Source: M55B112 sp040880545 (GTDB taxonomy: Bacteria; Bacteroidota; Bacteroidia; Bacteroidales; GCA-2748055). Taken from it: a stretch of 30,014 bases of DNA. The position numbers and the translations under genes were made by a program. The stretch covers positions 1 through 30,014 of the forward strand of contig JBBDIE010000080.1 of the NCBI GenBank assembly GCA_040880545.1. The letters are read 5' to 3'. Within the stretch, counting starts at the first letter, position 1; the number at the start of each line of letters is the position of its first letter. Of this stretch, positions 15,480 to 24,583 are shown one piece after another. The notes under the pieces were generated by a model, which searched no databases, was not told the origin of the DNA, and was given only the letters and a program-made list of their open reading frames with translations.

Positions 15480-17483
15480 ATGAAGATTGTAAAAAATGAT
15501 CCCTGGTTGACTCCCTATGGCCCAACCATTGAAAAAAGGTACCACATGGTGTTGCAAAAAGAGAAGAAACTGACCAGTCAACTGGCTGATTTGAAGGCTT
15601 TTTCAACAGGACATCTCTATTTTGGACTACACAAGGAGGATAAATCGTGGGTATGCAGGGAGTGGATGCCCAACGCCAGCGAGGTACACCTGATCGGCGA
15701 TTTCAACGAATGGAAGGAGGGGGACGCTTATCGGTTTTCTAAATTACCGGAAGGAAAATGGGAATTGAGGGTTCCTGAGGAGCGGATAAGACACCTGGAC
15801 AAATACAAATTGAAAGTAAAATGGGAAAATGGTTCAGGTGACCGGATCCCGGCATGGGCTTACAGAACAGTTCAGGATGAAGTGTCTTCCATTTTCAATG
15901 CCCAGGTTTGGTCGCCCGATAAACCATATAAGTGGAAACATCCATCTCCTGACATGTCGGATCATCAACCGTTTATATACGAAGCGCATGTTGGAATGGC
16001 CACGGAGGAGCACCGGGTGGGAAGTTATTCTGAGTTCAGGGAAAAGGTTTTACCCCGGGTTATCGAAGGAGGATATAACACACTTCAACTGATGGCGATC
16101 CAGGAACACCCCTATTATGGTTCCTTTGGGTACCATGTTTCCGGCTTGTTTGCAGCAAGTTCCCGTTTCGGCACCCCTGACGAATTAAAACAACTCATTG
16201 ATGAGGCCCATAAGCACGGCATCGCCGTAATCATGGACCTGGTACATTCCCACGCCGTAAAGAATGAGCTGGAGGGATTGGGCATGTATGCCGGCGATCC
16301 GGGTCAGTTCTTTCACACAGGACAGCGCAGGGAGCATGTTTCATGGGATTCGCTCTGTTTTGATTACGGGAAAAACGAGGTGATACACTTTCTTCTTTCA
16401 AATATACACTTCTGGCTGGAGGAGTATCGCTTTGACGGTTTCAGGTTCGACGGGGTAACCAGCATGCTCTATTATGACCATGGTATGAACCGTGACTTTT
16501 CATCCTATGATATGTATTTCGACGGCGGTCAGGATGAGGATGCCATAGTATATATGGCACTGGCCAATAATCTTATCCAGATGGTTAAACCCGGTGCGAT
16601 CTCCATAGCTGAAGATATGAGTGGTTACCCCGGAATTGCTATACCGGTCGATACCGGGGGACTCGGATTTACCCACCGGTTGGCCATGGGTATCCCCGAT
16701 TACTGGATCAAAACCATTAAGGAGCTCAGTGATGAGGCGTGGAAAATGGGACAGTTGATTCATGAGCTGACCTCCAAAAGAGCCGATGAACAGGTGATCG
16801 CTTACACGGAATCACACGACCAGGCCCTGGTTGGAGATAAGACAATAATTTTCAGGTTGATCGATAAGGAGATGTACTGGCACATGGACAAATCCTCATC
16901 GAACCTGGTGGTGGACCGGGGTATAGCGCTGCATAAAATGATCCGGTTACTTACCATGACAACCGCTGGCGGGGGATATCTGAATTTCATGGGGAACGAA
17001 TTCGGGCATCCCGAATGGATAGACTTCCCCAGAGAGGGTAACAACTGGTCGTATCAATATGCCAGGCGCCAATGGTCACTGGCTGAAAACAAAGATCTGA
17101 AATATCATCTGCTGGATGAATTCGACAAAGCGGCCATACATCTGACAAGAAATAACAACATTCTTACATCGAAGATCACCCCGGTGAAAATTGACGATAA
17201 TGACAATATTATCGCCTTTAGCAGGAACAAATTTGTCTTCATCTATAATTTTCACCCAAACATTTCCTATACCGGCTATGGACTGGCCGTACAACAGGGG
17301 AAATACAAATGCATCCTATCAACAGATGAAAGTATGTATGGAGGTTTTAACCGCATTGCCATGGATATCGTTCACAGAACGGTACCCGAACCTTCATTCA
17401 CACCAGAACAGCGGCTGAATCTCTATCTTCCTGCACGATGCGCTCTTGTCATGGAGAAATTACCGGTGGCCGCGGTGAGATAA
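15480..17483 (+). CDS. glgB: 1,4-alpha-glucan branching enzyme (GH13)
   Basis: Introduces alpha-1,6 branches into glycogen by cutting and re-attaching short alpha-1,4 chains; cytoplasmic. A CBM48 domain (about 45-130, with GDFNEWKEGDAYRF) precedes the GH13 barrel. The catalytic trio is clear: nucleophile Asp324 in GFRFDGVTSM, acid/base Glu378 in IAEDMSG and Asp447 in ESHDQ. The C-terminal beta domain follows to residue 667. Sequence style (YEAHVGMA, GYHVSGLFAASSR, MGNEFGHPEW) is that of the eukaryote/Bacteroidota-type branching enzymes. It stands alone on the plus strand, with its 3' end 19 bp from the end of the convergent synthase-phosphorylase gene and no evident terminator between them. 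A TACCTTGA sequence at 15446-15453 is a poor match to the promoter box. Confidence 0.95.
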   Translation: MKIVKNDPWLTPYGPTIEKRYHMVLQKEKKLTSQLADLKAFSTGHLYFGLHKEDKSWVCREWMPNASEVHLIGDFNEWKEGDAYRFSKLPEGKWELRVPEERIRHLDKYKLKVKWENGSGDRIPAWAYRTVQDEVSSIFNAQVWSPDKPYKWKHPSPDMSDHQPFIYEAHVGMATEEHRVGSYSEFREKVLPRVIEGGYNTLQLMAIQEHPYYGSFGYHVSGLFAASSRFGTPDELKQLIDEAHKHGIAVIMDLVHSHAVKNELEGLGMYAGDPGQFFHTGQRREHVSWDSLCFDYGKNEVIHFLLSNIHFWLEEYRFDGFRFDGVTSMLYYDHGMNRDFSSYDMYFDGGQDEDAIVYMALANNLIQMVKPGAISIAEDMSGYPGIAIPVDTGGLGFTHRLAMGIPDYWIKTIKELSDEAWKMGQLIHELTSKRADEQVIAYTESHDQALVGDKTIIFRLIDKEMYWHMDKSSSNLVVDRGIALHKMIRLLTMTTAGGGYLNFMGNEFGHPEWIDFPREGNNWSYQYARRQWSLAENKDLKYHLLDEFDKAAIHLTRNNNILTSKITPVKIDDNDNIIAFSRNKFVFIYNFHPNISYTGYGLAVQQGKYKCILSTDESMYGGFNRIAMDIVHRTVPEPSFTPEQRLNLYLPARCALVMEKLPVAAVR

Positions 17484-17502
17484 ATCCGGGCTTGCATCTC
17501 CC

Positions 17503-20500
17503 CTAAATCCACCTTACAAGCGGGAGGTCCATTCTATGAGGTAGATCTTCCATTTTCGGAAAGATCCTGAAGCCAACATCATACTGGCCGGAATTTTCTG
17601 CCTGCTGCACAATCTCATAGGTTGCAACCGATCCTTCCTGGTGTATACATTCAAGCTCAATTGCGCTGACAGTCCCATGTGTCTGGTTCTTCAGTTCATT
17701 CTCTTCAGCCAGTACCATCTCCATGCCAATGTTTTCAGCCGGGATTCCGTTCAGGTCCAGTTTAATTGTACCGGTAAATTCATGTCCGACCTTGAACTCC
17801 CCTTTTGTCAGGTCAGGAATATCCATCTCCACCACTCTAATCTCCTTCCACTGATCAATGATCTGCTTCTTGAAATAAGATATCTCCCGTGTTAACCGAT
17901 AATCATTCTTCATGAGTTTTTTCGATCGTCCATACAATTTGCTATAGTACCGATCGATATAATCGCGTAACATCCGGTTCATCGTAAATTCTGGCGCCAC
18001 TCCCGAAACTGAGTTTTTGATCACCTTTATCCAGTCTTCCGGCACATCCTGGCTGTTCCTGGCATAGAACTTCGGACCGACCTCATTCTCCAGCAGAGAG
18101 TAGATTCTTTCTGCATCCAGTTGGTCCTGTTGTTCCTTATTTTCGAAAGTGCGTTCAAGGGGAAGTGCCCAGCCGGCATCCTCCTTATATCCTTCTGCCC
18201 ACCAGCCATCCAGTACACTGAAATGGAGGCCGCCGTTCATCACCGCTTTTTCACCACTGGTACCAGAGGCCTCCAGTGGGCGGGTCGGGGTATTGAGCCA
18301 GATATCAACCCCGTGAAGCAGCCTTTTGGCCAATTGAATATTGTAATTCTGCAAAAAGATGATCTTTCCGATAAATTCAGGCTTCTTCGATATTTCAACA
18401 ACCTTCCGGATCAGTTCCTGTCCGGGGAAATCATTTGGATGTGCCTTTCCCGCAAATACAAACTGAATAGGCCGTTCCGGATTGTTTACGAGGGCAGCCA
18501 ATCGTTCCGGATCGCTGAAGATCAGGTTAGCCCGCTTATAGGTGGCAAACCTCCTGGCAAATCCTATGGTGAGGGCCCGTTCGTCCATAGCATCTGCAAT
18601 CTCAATCATCAGTTTGGGATCTTCCATAAACCTGGAAGATGCATCTGAGAGGCGTGCCCTGATATAGTTGATCAGCTCACTCCGTTCTTCATTCCTGATC
18701 TTCCATATCCGTTCATCCTTCACCTCATGGATTTTGTTCCATAAACTGCGGTCCTCTTGTTTTTCCAAAAAATTCTCTCCGAAAACTTCCAGGTACAGCG
18801 CCCTCCACCTGTCGGATAGCCAAGTGGATAAATGTACACCGTTTGTTACATAACCAATATGAAGCTCAGCAGGCAGATACCCCTTCCACATACCTTCAAA
18901 CATTTCGCGGCTTACTTGCCCGTGTAGTTTGCTTACACCGTTCACCTCCTGTGACAGGTTCAGTGCCAGTACACTCATGGAAAACTTTTCCTGTGAATTA
19001 TTGTGATTTTCCCTGCCCAGATTCATCAACCGGTTCCAGTCGACGGTGAGCCTTGGAGGGTAATGGCTCATATAGGTCCGCATCATGTTCTCGTCAAAAC
19101 TGTCGTGTCCTGCCGGTACCGGGGTATGGGTCGTAAACAACGTTGTTGCCCTGACCATCTCACGTGCCTCGGGATAGGTCATGCTTTGCTCCTGGATATA
19201 CTCCCTTAACCGTTCGAAGCCGGTAAAGGCAGCATGACCCTCATTCAGATGGTACAAGTCCGTTTGAATTCCCAACTCCCTTAGTGCCCTGACACCCCCG
19301 ATGCCCAGCAGCAACTCCTGTTTAAACCGGTTCTCGTGGTCACCACCATACAGCTTATGGGTCACCTCTCTGTCTACTTGCTTGTTGGCATCAAAATCAG
19401 CATCGAGCAAAAACAAAGGGACACGTCCCACCTGTGCCTTCCATATCCTCAGGTTAATGGGACGGCCCGGCAGGACTACCTGTATCGTTCTCCAGTTTCC
19501 CTCCTCATCTTTTACGGGGGTCACCGGAATCCTGCTGAAATCCTGGTAATCATCATGGGCCACCTGGGTTCCCGCAGAGGTTACAACCTGGCGGAAATAG
19601 CCATACCTGTATAACAGTCCGATACCTACCATATCGTAATTGTAGTCACTGGCCTCCTTCAGGTAATCCCCAGCCAGCAGGCCTAATCCGCCAGAATAGA
19701 TTTTCAGGGAATTGTGCAACCCGAATTCCATACTGAAATAGGAAACCGATGGCTCATTTTTTCTTTTCGGGGTACCCATATACGACGTATACGCAGCACG
19801 TACCTGTTCAAGCCTGCCAAGGAATGCATCATCCCGCTCCAGGCTTTTCAATCGTTCAAAGGATATACGCTCAAGCAGCATGATCGGATTCTCCTCAACC
19901 TCTTCCCACAATTCAGGATTCATTGACCTGAACAGATCCACCGCATCCTTGGTCCACGACCACCAGATGTTCCTGGAAAGCACCTCCAGAAACCTGAGCT
20001 TGTCAGGAATTTGCTGTTGTACCGTCATCCTGCGCCATACCGGATGCACATCCACCAGGAGACTCCTGGCAGATGGGAGTAATGCTATTCGCTCCTGTGA
20101 ATAGTAGTCCTCATCCACCTCTACTTCACCGGAACGTTCCAGCGACAGTGAATAGGCCCGCCAGTAATTTGAGATCAGGGCTTCCCAGGTTGCCAGGCGG
20201 CTCAATTCATACGCCTCTTTCCTTGCTTGTTCCAACTCTTCCTTTTTCAGTTTTCCCGTTTCACGAATAGCTTTACTGATCCCTTCCACCGCTTCTGCAT
20301 CATTTTTATCGTCCCGCGGTATGATCCTTATCCCGTTTCCCTGTTGCTTCCCAAGGTCTATGATCCACTTTCCAAATCCCGCGAGAGTGGTTGTAACTGT
20401 GGGGATACTGAATGCAAGACTTTCCAGAGGTGTGTAGCCCCATGGTTCATAGTAGGAAGGAAATACGGTTAGGTCCAATCCAATCAGGATATCATAATAG

Positions 20501-21759
20501 GCCAGGTTAAAGATTCCATCTGCACCCTTTAGGTACGATGGAACAAAAATTACTTGCACCGCATCCCCGGGCTGATTGTTGAGTCCGTTCTGCTTCAGCC
20601 GTTGCAGTACCGGGTCATTTTCTGCATAGTGAAGGTAATGTGTCAGGAACTTATCGCCGTTCAGTGCGGCAGAAGAATCCTTCATCGCTACAAGCAGATC
20701 TTTCCGCGGTCCAAAATGGTTGGCAGGAACCAGTATAAATGCAATGATCCTTTTATCCGGACTTTTCTGTCCATTCAGTTTCCCCAGAGCATCCAGCAGA
20801 AGATCGATTCCTTTGTTTCTGAACTCATACCGACCACTGGTTGCCACAAGTAACGAATCTTCCGGGAATTTATCACCGGTAACAAGCGAGGCAATTTCCA
20901 GTAACTTTTGCCTGGCAGCGGTACGTTTATCATCGAATGTATCAGCAGGCGGGACAAAAGAATCGTCAAAACCATTGGGTGTGGTAAGATCAACAGGCTT
21001 CCCCAGGAAATGTGCACACTCACGTGCCGTGATCTCGCTTACCGTGGTGAATGTATCCGCCTGCATGGCAGCAATCTTTTCAACCGATTGTTTTGCCACC
21101 ACTCCGAATTCCCGCGCTTTTTCATCGCTGTTATAGCTCTCCAACTTACTGTACAAAGGCTGATTGTTCCCAGCCATTGACCTGCCCAGTACCGTCGCAT
21201 GGGTAGTAAACACAGTTCCCACCTGCGTCTGGTTCTCTTTCAGGTAAAGCAGGCCTGCACCTGTCATCCACTCATGAAAATGGGAAACCACCTTCTTGTT
21301 CTTCAATCCGTAAAACCTGATAAAGCTTTCAATAATTCTACCGGTAGCGTAACCAAATAACATCGGTTCTACATAATCCCACTGGCCGGATAGGGAGTCA
21401 AGATGGTATATCTCCCAGAATTTGCTGAAAATATCATCTTTTTTATTGAAGAAGGGGGTAAAGTCAACTAAAATCGCAACAGGGTCCCCGCCGATCTTCC
21501 AATGCCCCGTTCTAACGATCAGCCCTTCCTCTGCTGCATGGTCCCGCCAATCATCAAACAGGCCGCTATCTTCCCTGAATTCCGGATGCTCCCCACTGTC
21601 TCTCCATACATCGGGACCGATAACGATATATTTGTTTTTCATCTGTTCAATTACAGATGTGGCCTTGGTAGAAATGACCGTGTGAATTCCGCCGATCTTA
21701 TTACAAACCTCCCAACTTACCTCAAAAAGGTAATCGGGAGCAATCAAATTCTTACTCAT
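17503..21759 (-). CDS. Glycogen synthase (GT3)-alpha-glucan phosphorylase (GT35) fusion protein
   Basis: A 1418-residue cytoplasmic protein joining the enzyme that elongates glycogen with one that degrades it. Residues 1 to about 545 are a GT3 (animal/fungal-type) glycogen synthase: VCNKIGGIHTVISTK (18-32) at the donor site, FHEWMTGAGLLYLK (161-174), SGRYEFRNKGIDL (308-320) and the catalytic E-x7-E pair Glu438/Glu446 in EPWGYTPLE. Residues about 570-690 are the DUF3417-type leader of short glucan phosphorylases. Residues about 690-1280 are GT35, with SGGLGLLAGDYLKEASD (689-705), YHLNEGHAA (836-844), FATYKR (1071-1076) and the PLP-binding Lys1171 in GTSGEK. About 1300-1418 is a beta-rich C-terminal domain. 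All key residues of both halves are intact and the frame is uninterrupted. It is the last gene of the minus-strand glycogen run, 79 bp after the GH57 gene. GT3 enzymes often use UDP-glucose; the donor here is not proven. Confidence 0.93.
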   Translation of the reverse strand: MSKNLIAPDYLFEVSWEVCNKIGGIHTVISTKATSVIEQMKNKYIVIGPDVWRDSGEHPEFREDSGLFDDWRDHAAEEGLIVRTGHWKIGGDPVAILVDFTPFFNKKDDIFSKFWEIYHLDSLSGQWDYVEPMLFGYATGRIIESFIRFYGLKNKKVVSHFHEWMTGAGLLYLKENQTQVGTVFTTHATVLGRSMAGNNQPLYSKLESYNSDEKAREFGVVAKQSVEKIAAMQADTFTTVSEITARECAHFLGKPVDLTTPNGFDDSFVPPADTFDDKRTAARQKLLEIASLVTGDKFPEDSLLVATSGRYEFRNKGIDLLLDALGKLNGQKSPDKRIIAFILVPANHFGPRKDLLVAMKDSSAALNGDKFLTHYLHYAENDPVLQRLKQNGLNNQPGDAVQVIFVPSYLKGADGIFNLAYYDILIGLDLTVFPSYYEPWGYTPLESLAFSIPTVTTTLAGFGKWIIDLGKQQGNGIRIIPRDDKNDAEAVEGISKAIRETGKLKKEELEQARKEAYELSRLATWEALISNYWRAYSLSLERSGEVEVDEDYYSQERIALLPSARSLLVDVHPVWRRMTVQQQIPDKLRFLEVLSRNIWWSWTKDAVDLFRSMNPELWEEVEENPIMLLERISFERLKSLERDDAFLGRLEQVRAAYTSYMGTPKRKNEPSVSYFSMEFGLHNSLKIYSGGLGLLAGDYLKEASDYNYDMVGIGLLYRYGYFRQVVTSAGTQVAHDDYQDFSRIPVTPVKDEEGNWRTIQVVLPGRPINLRIWKAQVGRVPLFLLDADFDANKQVDREVTHKLYGGDHENRFKQELLLGIGGVRALRELGIQTDLYHLNEGHAAFTGFERLREYIQEQSMTYPEAREMVRATTLFTTHTPVPAGHDSFDENMMRTYMSHYPPRLTVDWNRLMNLGRENHNNSQEKFSMSVLALNLSQEVNGVSKLHGQVSREMFEGMWKGYLPAELHIGYVTNGVHLSTWLSDRWRALYLEVFGENFLEKQEDRSLWNKIHEVKDERIWKIRNEERSELINYIRARLSDASSRFMEDPKLMIEIADAMDERALTIGFARRFATYKRANLIFSDPERLAALVNNPERPIQFVFAGKAHPNDFPGQELIRKVVEISKKPEFIGKIIFLQNYNIQLAKRLLHGVDIWLNTPTRPLEASGTSGEKAVMNGGLHFSVLDGWWAEGYKEDAGWALPLERTFENKEQQDQLDAERIYSLLENEVGPKFYARNSQDVPEDWIKVIKNSVSGVAPEFTMNRMLRDYIDRYYSKLYGRSKKLMKNDYRLTREISYFKKQIIDQWKEIRVVEMDIPDLTKGEFKVGHEFTGTIKLDLNGIPAENIGMEMVLAEENELKNQTHGTVSAIELECIHQEGSVATYEIVQQAENSGQYDVGFRIFPKMEDLPHRMDLPLVRWI

Positions 21760-21838
21760 TCTTCTTTTTGGTTATTCAATTAAAAACAACTATTCAACAT
21801 GTGGTGAATCTATCAAACCACGTCAGGCATCAATAGGT

Positions 21839-23266
21839 TCACTTTTTGGTTTTTCCGGATGTACCCTTACCGGTCACCTTCTTCGTAGTTTTTCCTGTGG
21901 TGTGCTTTGATGTAGTAGTTTTAGAAGTAGTTTTTTTTGTGCCCGGTGGTTTAGGCACTGGCTTGAGAGGACCCTCTTTTTTTTTCATACGATCGATCTC
22001 CTTGCGGTATTTCATGATGGCCACATCCTTCTCCTGTATGATCTTACTGAGTCTGGAGATTTCATCATCCGTGCCGGTTTCCACAACCGCATCAACCCTG
22101 ATCTTAAAATCACTCAGAACATTCATGTAATTAATGAAAGCTTCGTATGGGGTTTTGTACGGATTGAAATAGGAGTGCACCTCGCCATCGGAAAAAAACT
22201 TGGTGGACATATAGTAGAAATGGTCGCTCACCTGAAGGTACCTGAAATCCACTTCCAACTCCTTATTATTGCTTTGAACCACCTTGTCTCTGAGATCATA
22301 GAGTTTATTGAAGGCCTCCTTCTGCATCTCATTTCCGAGCCATGCCGACAGGTCTCGCTCCTCGTCGGCCCAGGAGATGGGATGCGGCACTTGTATGGCC
22401 GATATTACCTGAAGCTGTTCCGCAACCTCCGAAGGGGTACTGAAGGTGAAGTTTGTATATTTGAAAATAGCATTGGGCAGCGCTTTCAAAAATTCAAAAA
22501 TACCGGTGTCGGACCATTGATGCTCTCCGAATGTTTCATAATCCATAAAGAGGTTTACCGTCTCTTCCTCTTTGGGAAGTTCCTTGATCCAGCCGGCAAA
22601 CTTCTCTGCTGTGAGTGGGTAATCGGACCAGCTCTTGTTGGAAAAACGGAATGCGATATCATCACTTAGTTTAAAATTCTTCAGAAGCATCTTTAACCTG
22701 GGTTCATGGGCATTGCAGTAGAGATAATTCGGACTCTTCCACCCAAGTACATGCTTGGCCCCCTCGGTGAGCATTGCCCTGAATCCAAGTTTGTAAACAG
22801 TAGCGCCAATATCATCAGAATAGACCAATTCCGTGTTCCTGAAAACTTTGGGCTCCTGGCCGAACAATTCTTTCACCATCGACCTGTGCTCCGTAACCTG
22901 CTCAATAAATTCATCCTTGTTCCTCAACGACGACAAGGAGTGTGCATAAGTCTCAGCAAGGAACTCCACCTTACCGGTGGCGGCCAGTTCCCTGAAACTA
23001 TCGAGTACATCCGGTGCATAGAGCTTAAACTGCTCAATGGCAATCCCTGAAATTGAAAATGCCACTTTGAATTTACCTTTGTTCTTACTGATCAGGTTGA
23101 GCAATAACTGGTTGGCCGGCAGATAACATTTTTCAGCTACCTTCCTCAGAATACTTTCATTGGTATAATCATCGTAATAATAATGATCATTCCCGATATC
23201 GAAGAACCGATACGTTCTGAACCTGAATGGCTGATGAACCTGGAAGTATAAACAGATTGTTCTCAT
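21839..23266 (-). CDS. GH57 family alpha-amylase-like glycoside hydrolase with Lys/Thr-rich tail
   Basis: Predicted alpha-glucan-acting hydrolase or transferase of family GH57 (475 residues, no signal peptide, so cytoplasmic). The five GH57 signature regions can be followed: FQVHQPF (8-14), FSISGIAIEQF (70-80), nucleophile Glu146 in RNTELVYSDD, acid/base Asp242 in FMDYETFGEH, and the helical LSAWLGNEMQKEAFNKLY. After a short coiled coil (about 400-430, KIIQEKDVAIMKYRKEIDRM), the last 45 residues are a basic, low-complexity tail of Lys, Thr, Ser and Gly. The tail is not part of the fold; its role is unknown. Gene order GDE-GT4-GH57 is one I recall from Bacteroides glycogen loci, which supports a role in glycogen or maltodextrin handling. 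Spacing is 24 bp after the GT4 gene. Confidence 0.9.
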   Translation of the reverse strand: MRTICLYFQVHQPFRFRTYRFFDIGNDHYYYDDYTNESILRKVAEKCYLPANQLLLNLISKNKGKFKVAFSISGIAIEQFKLYAPDVLDSFRELAATGKVEFLAETYAHSLSSLRNKDEFIEQVTEHRSMVKELFGQEPKVFRNTELVYSDDIGATVYKLGFRAMLTEGAKHVLGWKSPNYLYCNAHEPRLKMLLKNFKLSDDIAFRFSNKSWSDYPLTAEKFAGWIKELPKEEETVNLFMDYETFGEHQWSDTGIFEFLKALPNAIFKYTNFTFSTPSEVAEQLQVISAIQVPHPISWADEERDLSAWLGNEMQKEAFNKLYDLRDKVVQSNNKELEVDFRYLQVSDHFYYMSTKFFSDGEVHSYFNPYKTPYEAFINYMNVLSDFKIRVDAVVETGTDDEISRLSKIIQEKDVAIMKYRKEIDRMKKKEGPLKPVPKPPGTKKTTSKTTTSKHTTGKTTKKVTGKGTSGKTKK

Positions 23267-23284
23267 AAGCTGAATTCTTATTTG

Positions 23285-24571
23285 CTACATTACAGCATCC
23301 TTGTAAATTTCATAAACTTTTCTGGCTGAATTTTCCCACTTCATATTATCCACTTCTTCCTTGCCGTACTTTATAAAAGTCTCTGCTAACGACGGGTAAT
23401 TCAGAAGTCCGTAAATGGCATCAGCCATGGCATCCACATCCCAGAAATCGGTTTTAATGGCATATTTCAGGATCTCAGCCACGCCCGACTGATTGGATAT
23501 GATCGTTGGAACATTGGATTGCATAGCCTCCAGCGGGGAAATCCCGAAAGGTTCAGAAACCGATGGCATCACATAAACATCACTGATGGAGAACATCCTG
23601 AACACATCATCTCCTTTGAGGAACCCTGTAAAATGAAATCTGTCTACGATTCCCAGTGAAGCTGCCCAGTTGATCATCCGTTCCAGGAGTTCTCCGCTTC
23701 CTGCCATGACAAAACGTACATTCTCCATTTTCCGAAGTACCTTTTCTGCAGCCTGCACAAAATACTCCGGTCCCTTTTGCAGTGTGATCCTTCCAAGGAA
23801 GGTCACCACTTTATCGTCGATCCCCCGTCGCAGGGCAATCTTCTCCTGGTCGCCCAAAGGTTCAACAGCGTTGTATACTGTAAATACTTTGGATTCATCG
23901 ATCCCGTATTTCTCAATGATGGTGTTCCTGGTCAGGTTACTGACGGCAATGATCCTGTCAGCTGCCTCCATGCCCCTTTTTTCGATTTCGAATACGGCAG
24001 GATTCACCTTCCCCCCCGACCTGTCAAAGTCGGTGGCATGCACGTGAATCACCAATGGCTTGCCGGATACACTCTTTGCTGCCATGCCTGCGGGATAAGT
24101 CAGCCAGTCATGGGCATGGATCACATCATGGGGATGGTTATCTGCAATCTGGCCCGCCACCAGCGCGTAGCTTGCTATTTCATCAAACAGGTTTTTGCCA
24201 TAACCTCCTGAAAAAATCAGTTTTCCTCCCGGGGTTGTATGAATAAGCCGCTGTTTCCTGCTGCTCGCCTCGTTCACCAGGCTGTCATACTCTTCCGGGG
24301 AATGGTACGGAACAATATTGGAGTTTACCTCAATGTACGAGATACTTTTCAGAATTTTTGAAAAACGCATGTGTTTACTGTCCACTGAGACATCAGCAGC
24401 ACCTACAACCCTGAACTTGCTCTGGTCCTCGTCACCATATGCCCGGGGCACCACAAAGGTGATCTCCAGACCGGAGATGGTCGACAGCCCTCTTGTGAGT
24501 CCGAAGCTTGCTGTCCCCAACCCTCCTGAAATATGCGGCGGAAATTCCCACCCGAACATTAATACTTTCAT
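23285..24571 (-). CDS. GT4 family glycosyltransferase, glycogen-synthase-like
   Basis: GT-B fold transferase of about 428 residues, presumably adding a glucosyl unit from a nucleotide-sugar to a glucan acceptor. The N-terminal domain has FGWEFPPHISGGLGTASFGL with the donor-phosphate GGLGT loop, and HAHDWLTYPAGMAAK near 153-167. The C-terminal domain has LGRITLQKGPEYF with the Arg and Lys that hold the donor diphosphate (near 261 and 266) and the E-x7-E motif SEPFGISPLE (near 339-348). The longest frame begins with a GTG two codons upstream (24577); the ATG at 24571 is preferred because it gives MKVLMFGWEFPP, the normal start of this group. It begins 12 bp after the debranching-enzyme gene. 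Its contribution next to the GT3 synthase (primer formation, maltodextrin extension, trehalose or another product) is not determined by sequence. Confidence 0.88.
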   Translation of the reverse strand: MKVLMFGWEFPPHISGGLGTASFGLTRGLSTISGLEITFVVPRAYGDEDQSKFRVVGAADVSVDSKHMRFSKILKSISYIEVNSNIVPYHSPEEYDSLVNEASSRKQRLIHTTPGGKLIFSGGYGKNLFDEIASYALVAGQIADNHPHDVIHAHDWLTYPAGMAAKSVSGKPLVIHVHATDFDRSGGKVNPAVFEIEKRGMEAADRIIAVSNLTRNTIIEKYGIDESKVFTVYNAVEPLGDQEKIALRRGIDDKVVTFLGRITLQKGPEYFVQAAEKVLRKMENVRFVMAGSGELLERMINWAASLGIVDRFHFTGFLKGDDVFRMFSISDVYVMPSVSEPFGISPLEAMQSNVPTIISNQSGVAEILKYAIKTDFWDVDAMADAIYGLLNYPSLAETFIKYGKEEVDNMKWENSARKVYEIYKDAVM

Positions 24572-24583
24572 AGGCACCCGGGA

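Noticed and set aside
21760..21838. Separate promoter for the synthase-phosphorylase gene
   Set aside because: No full TAnnTTTG box is seen on the minus strand in this 79-bp gap; cotranscription with the GH57 gene is simpler.
22175..22669. 164-residue plus-strand frame inside the GH57 gene
   Set aside because: It lies opposite a strongly conserved coding region, has no recognisable motifs and no promoter; a shadow of the real gene.
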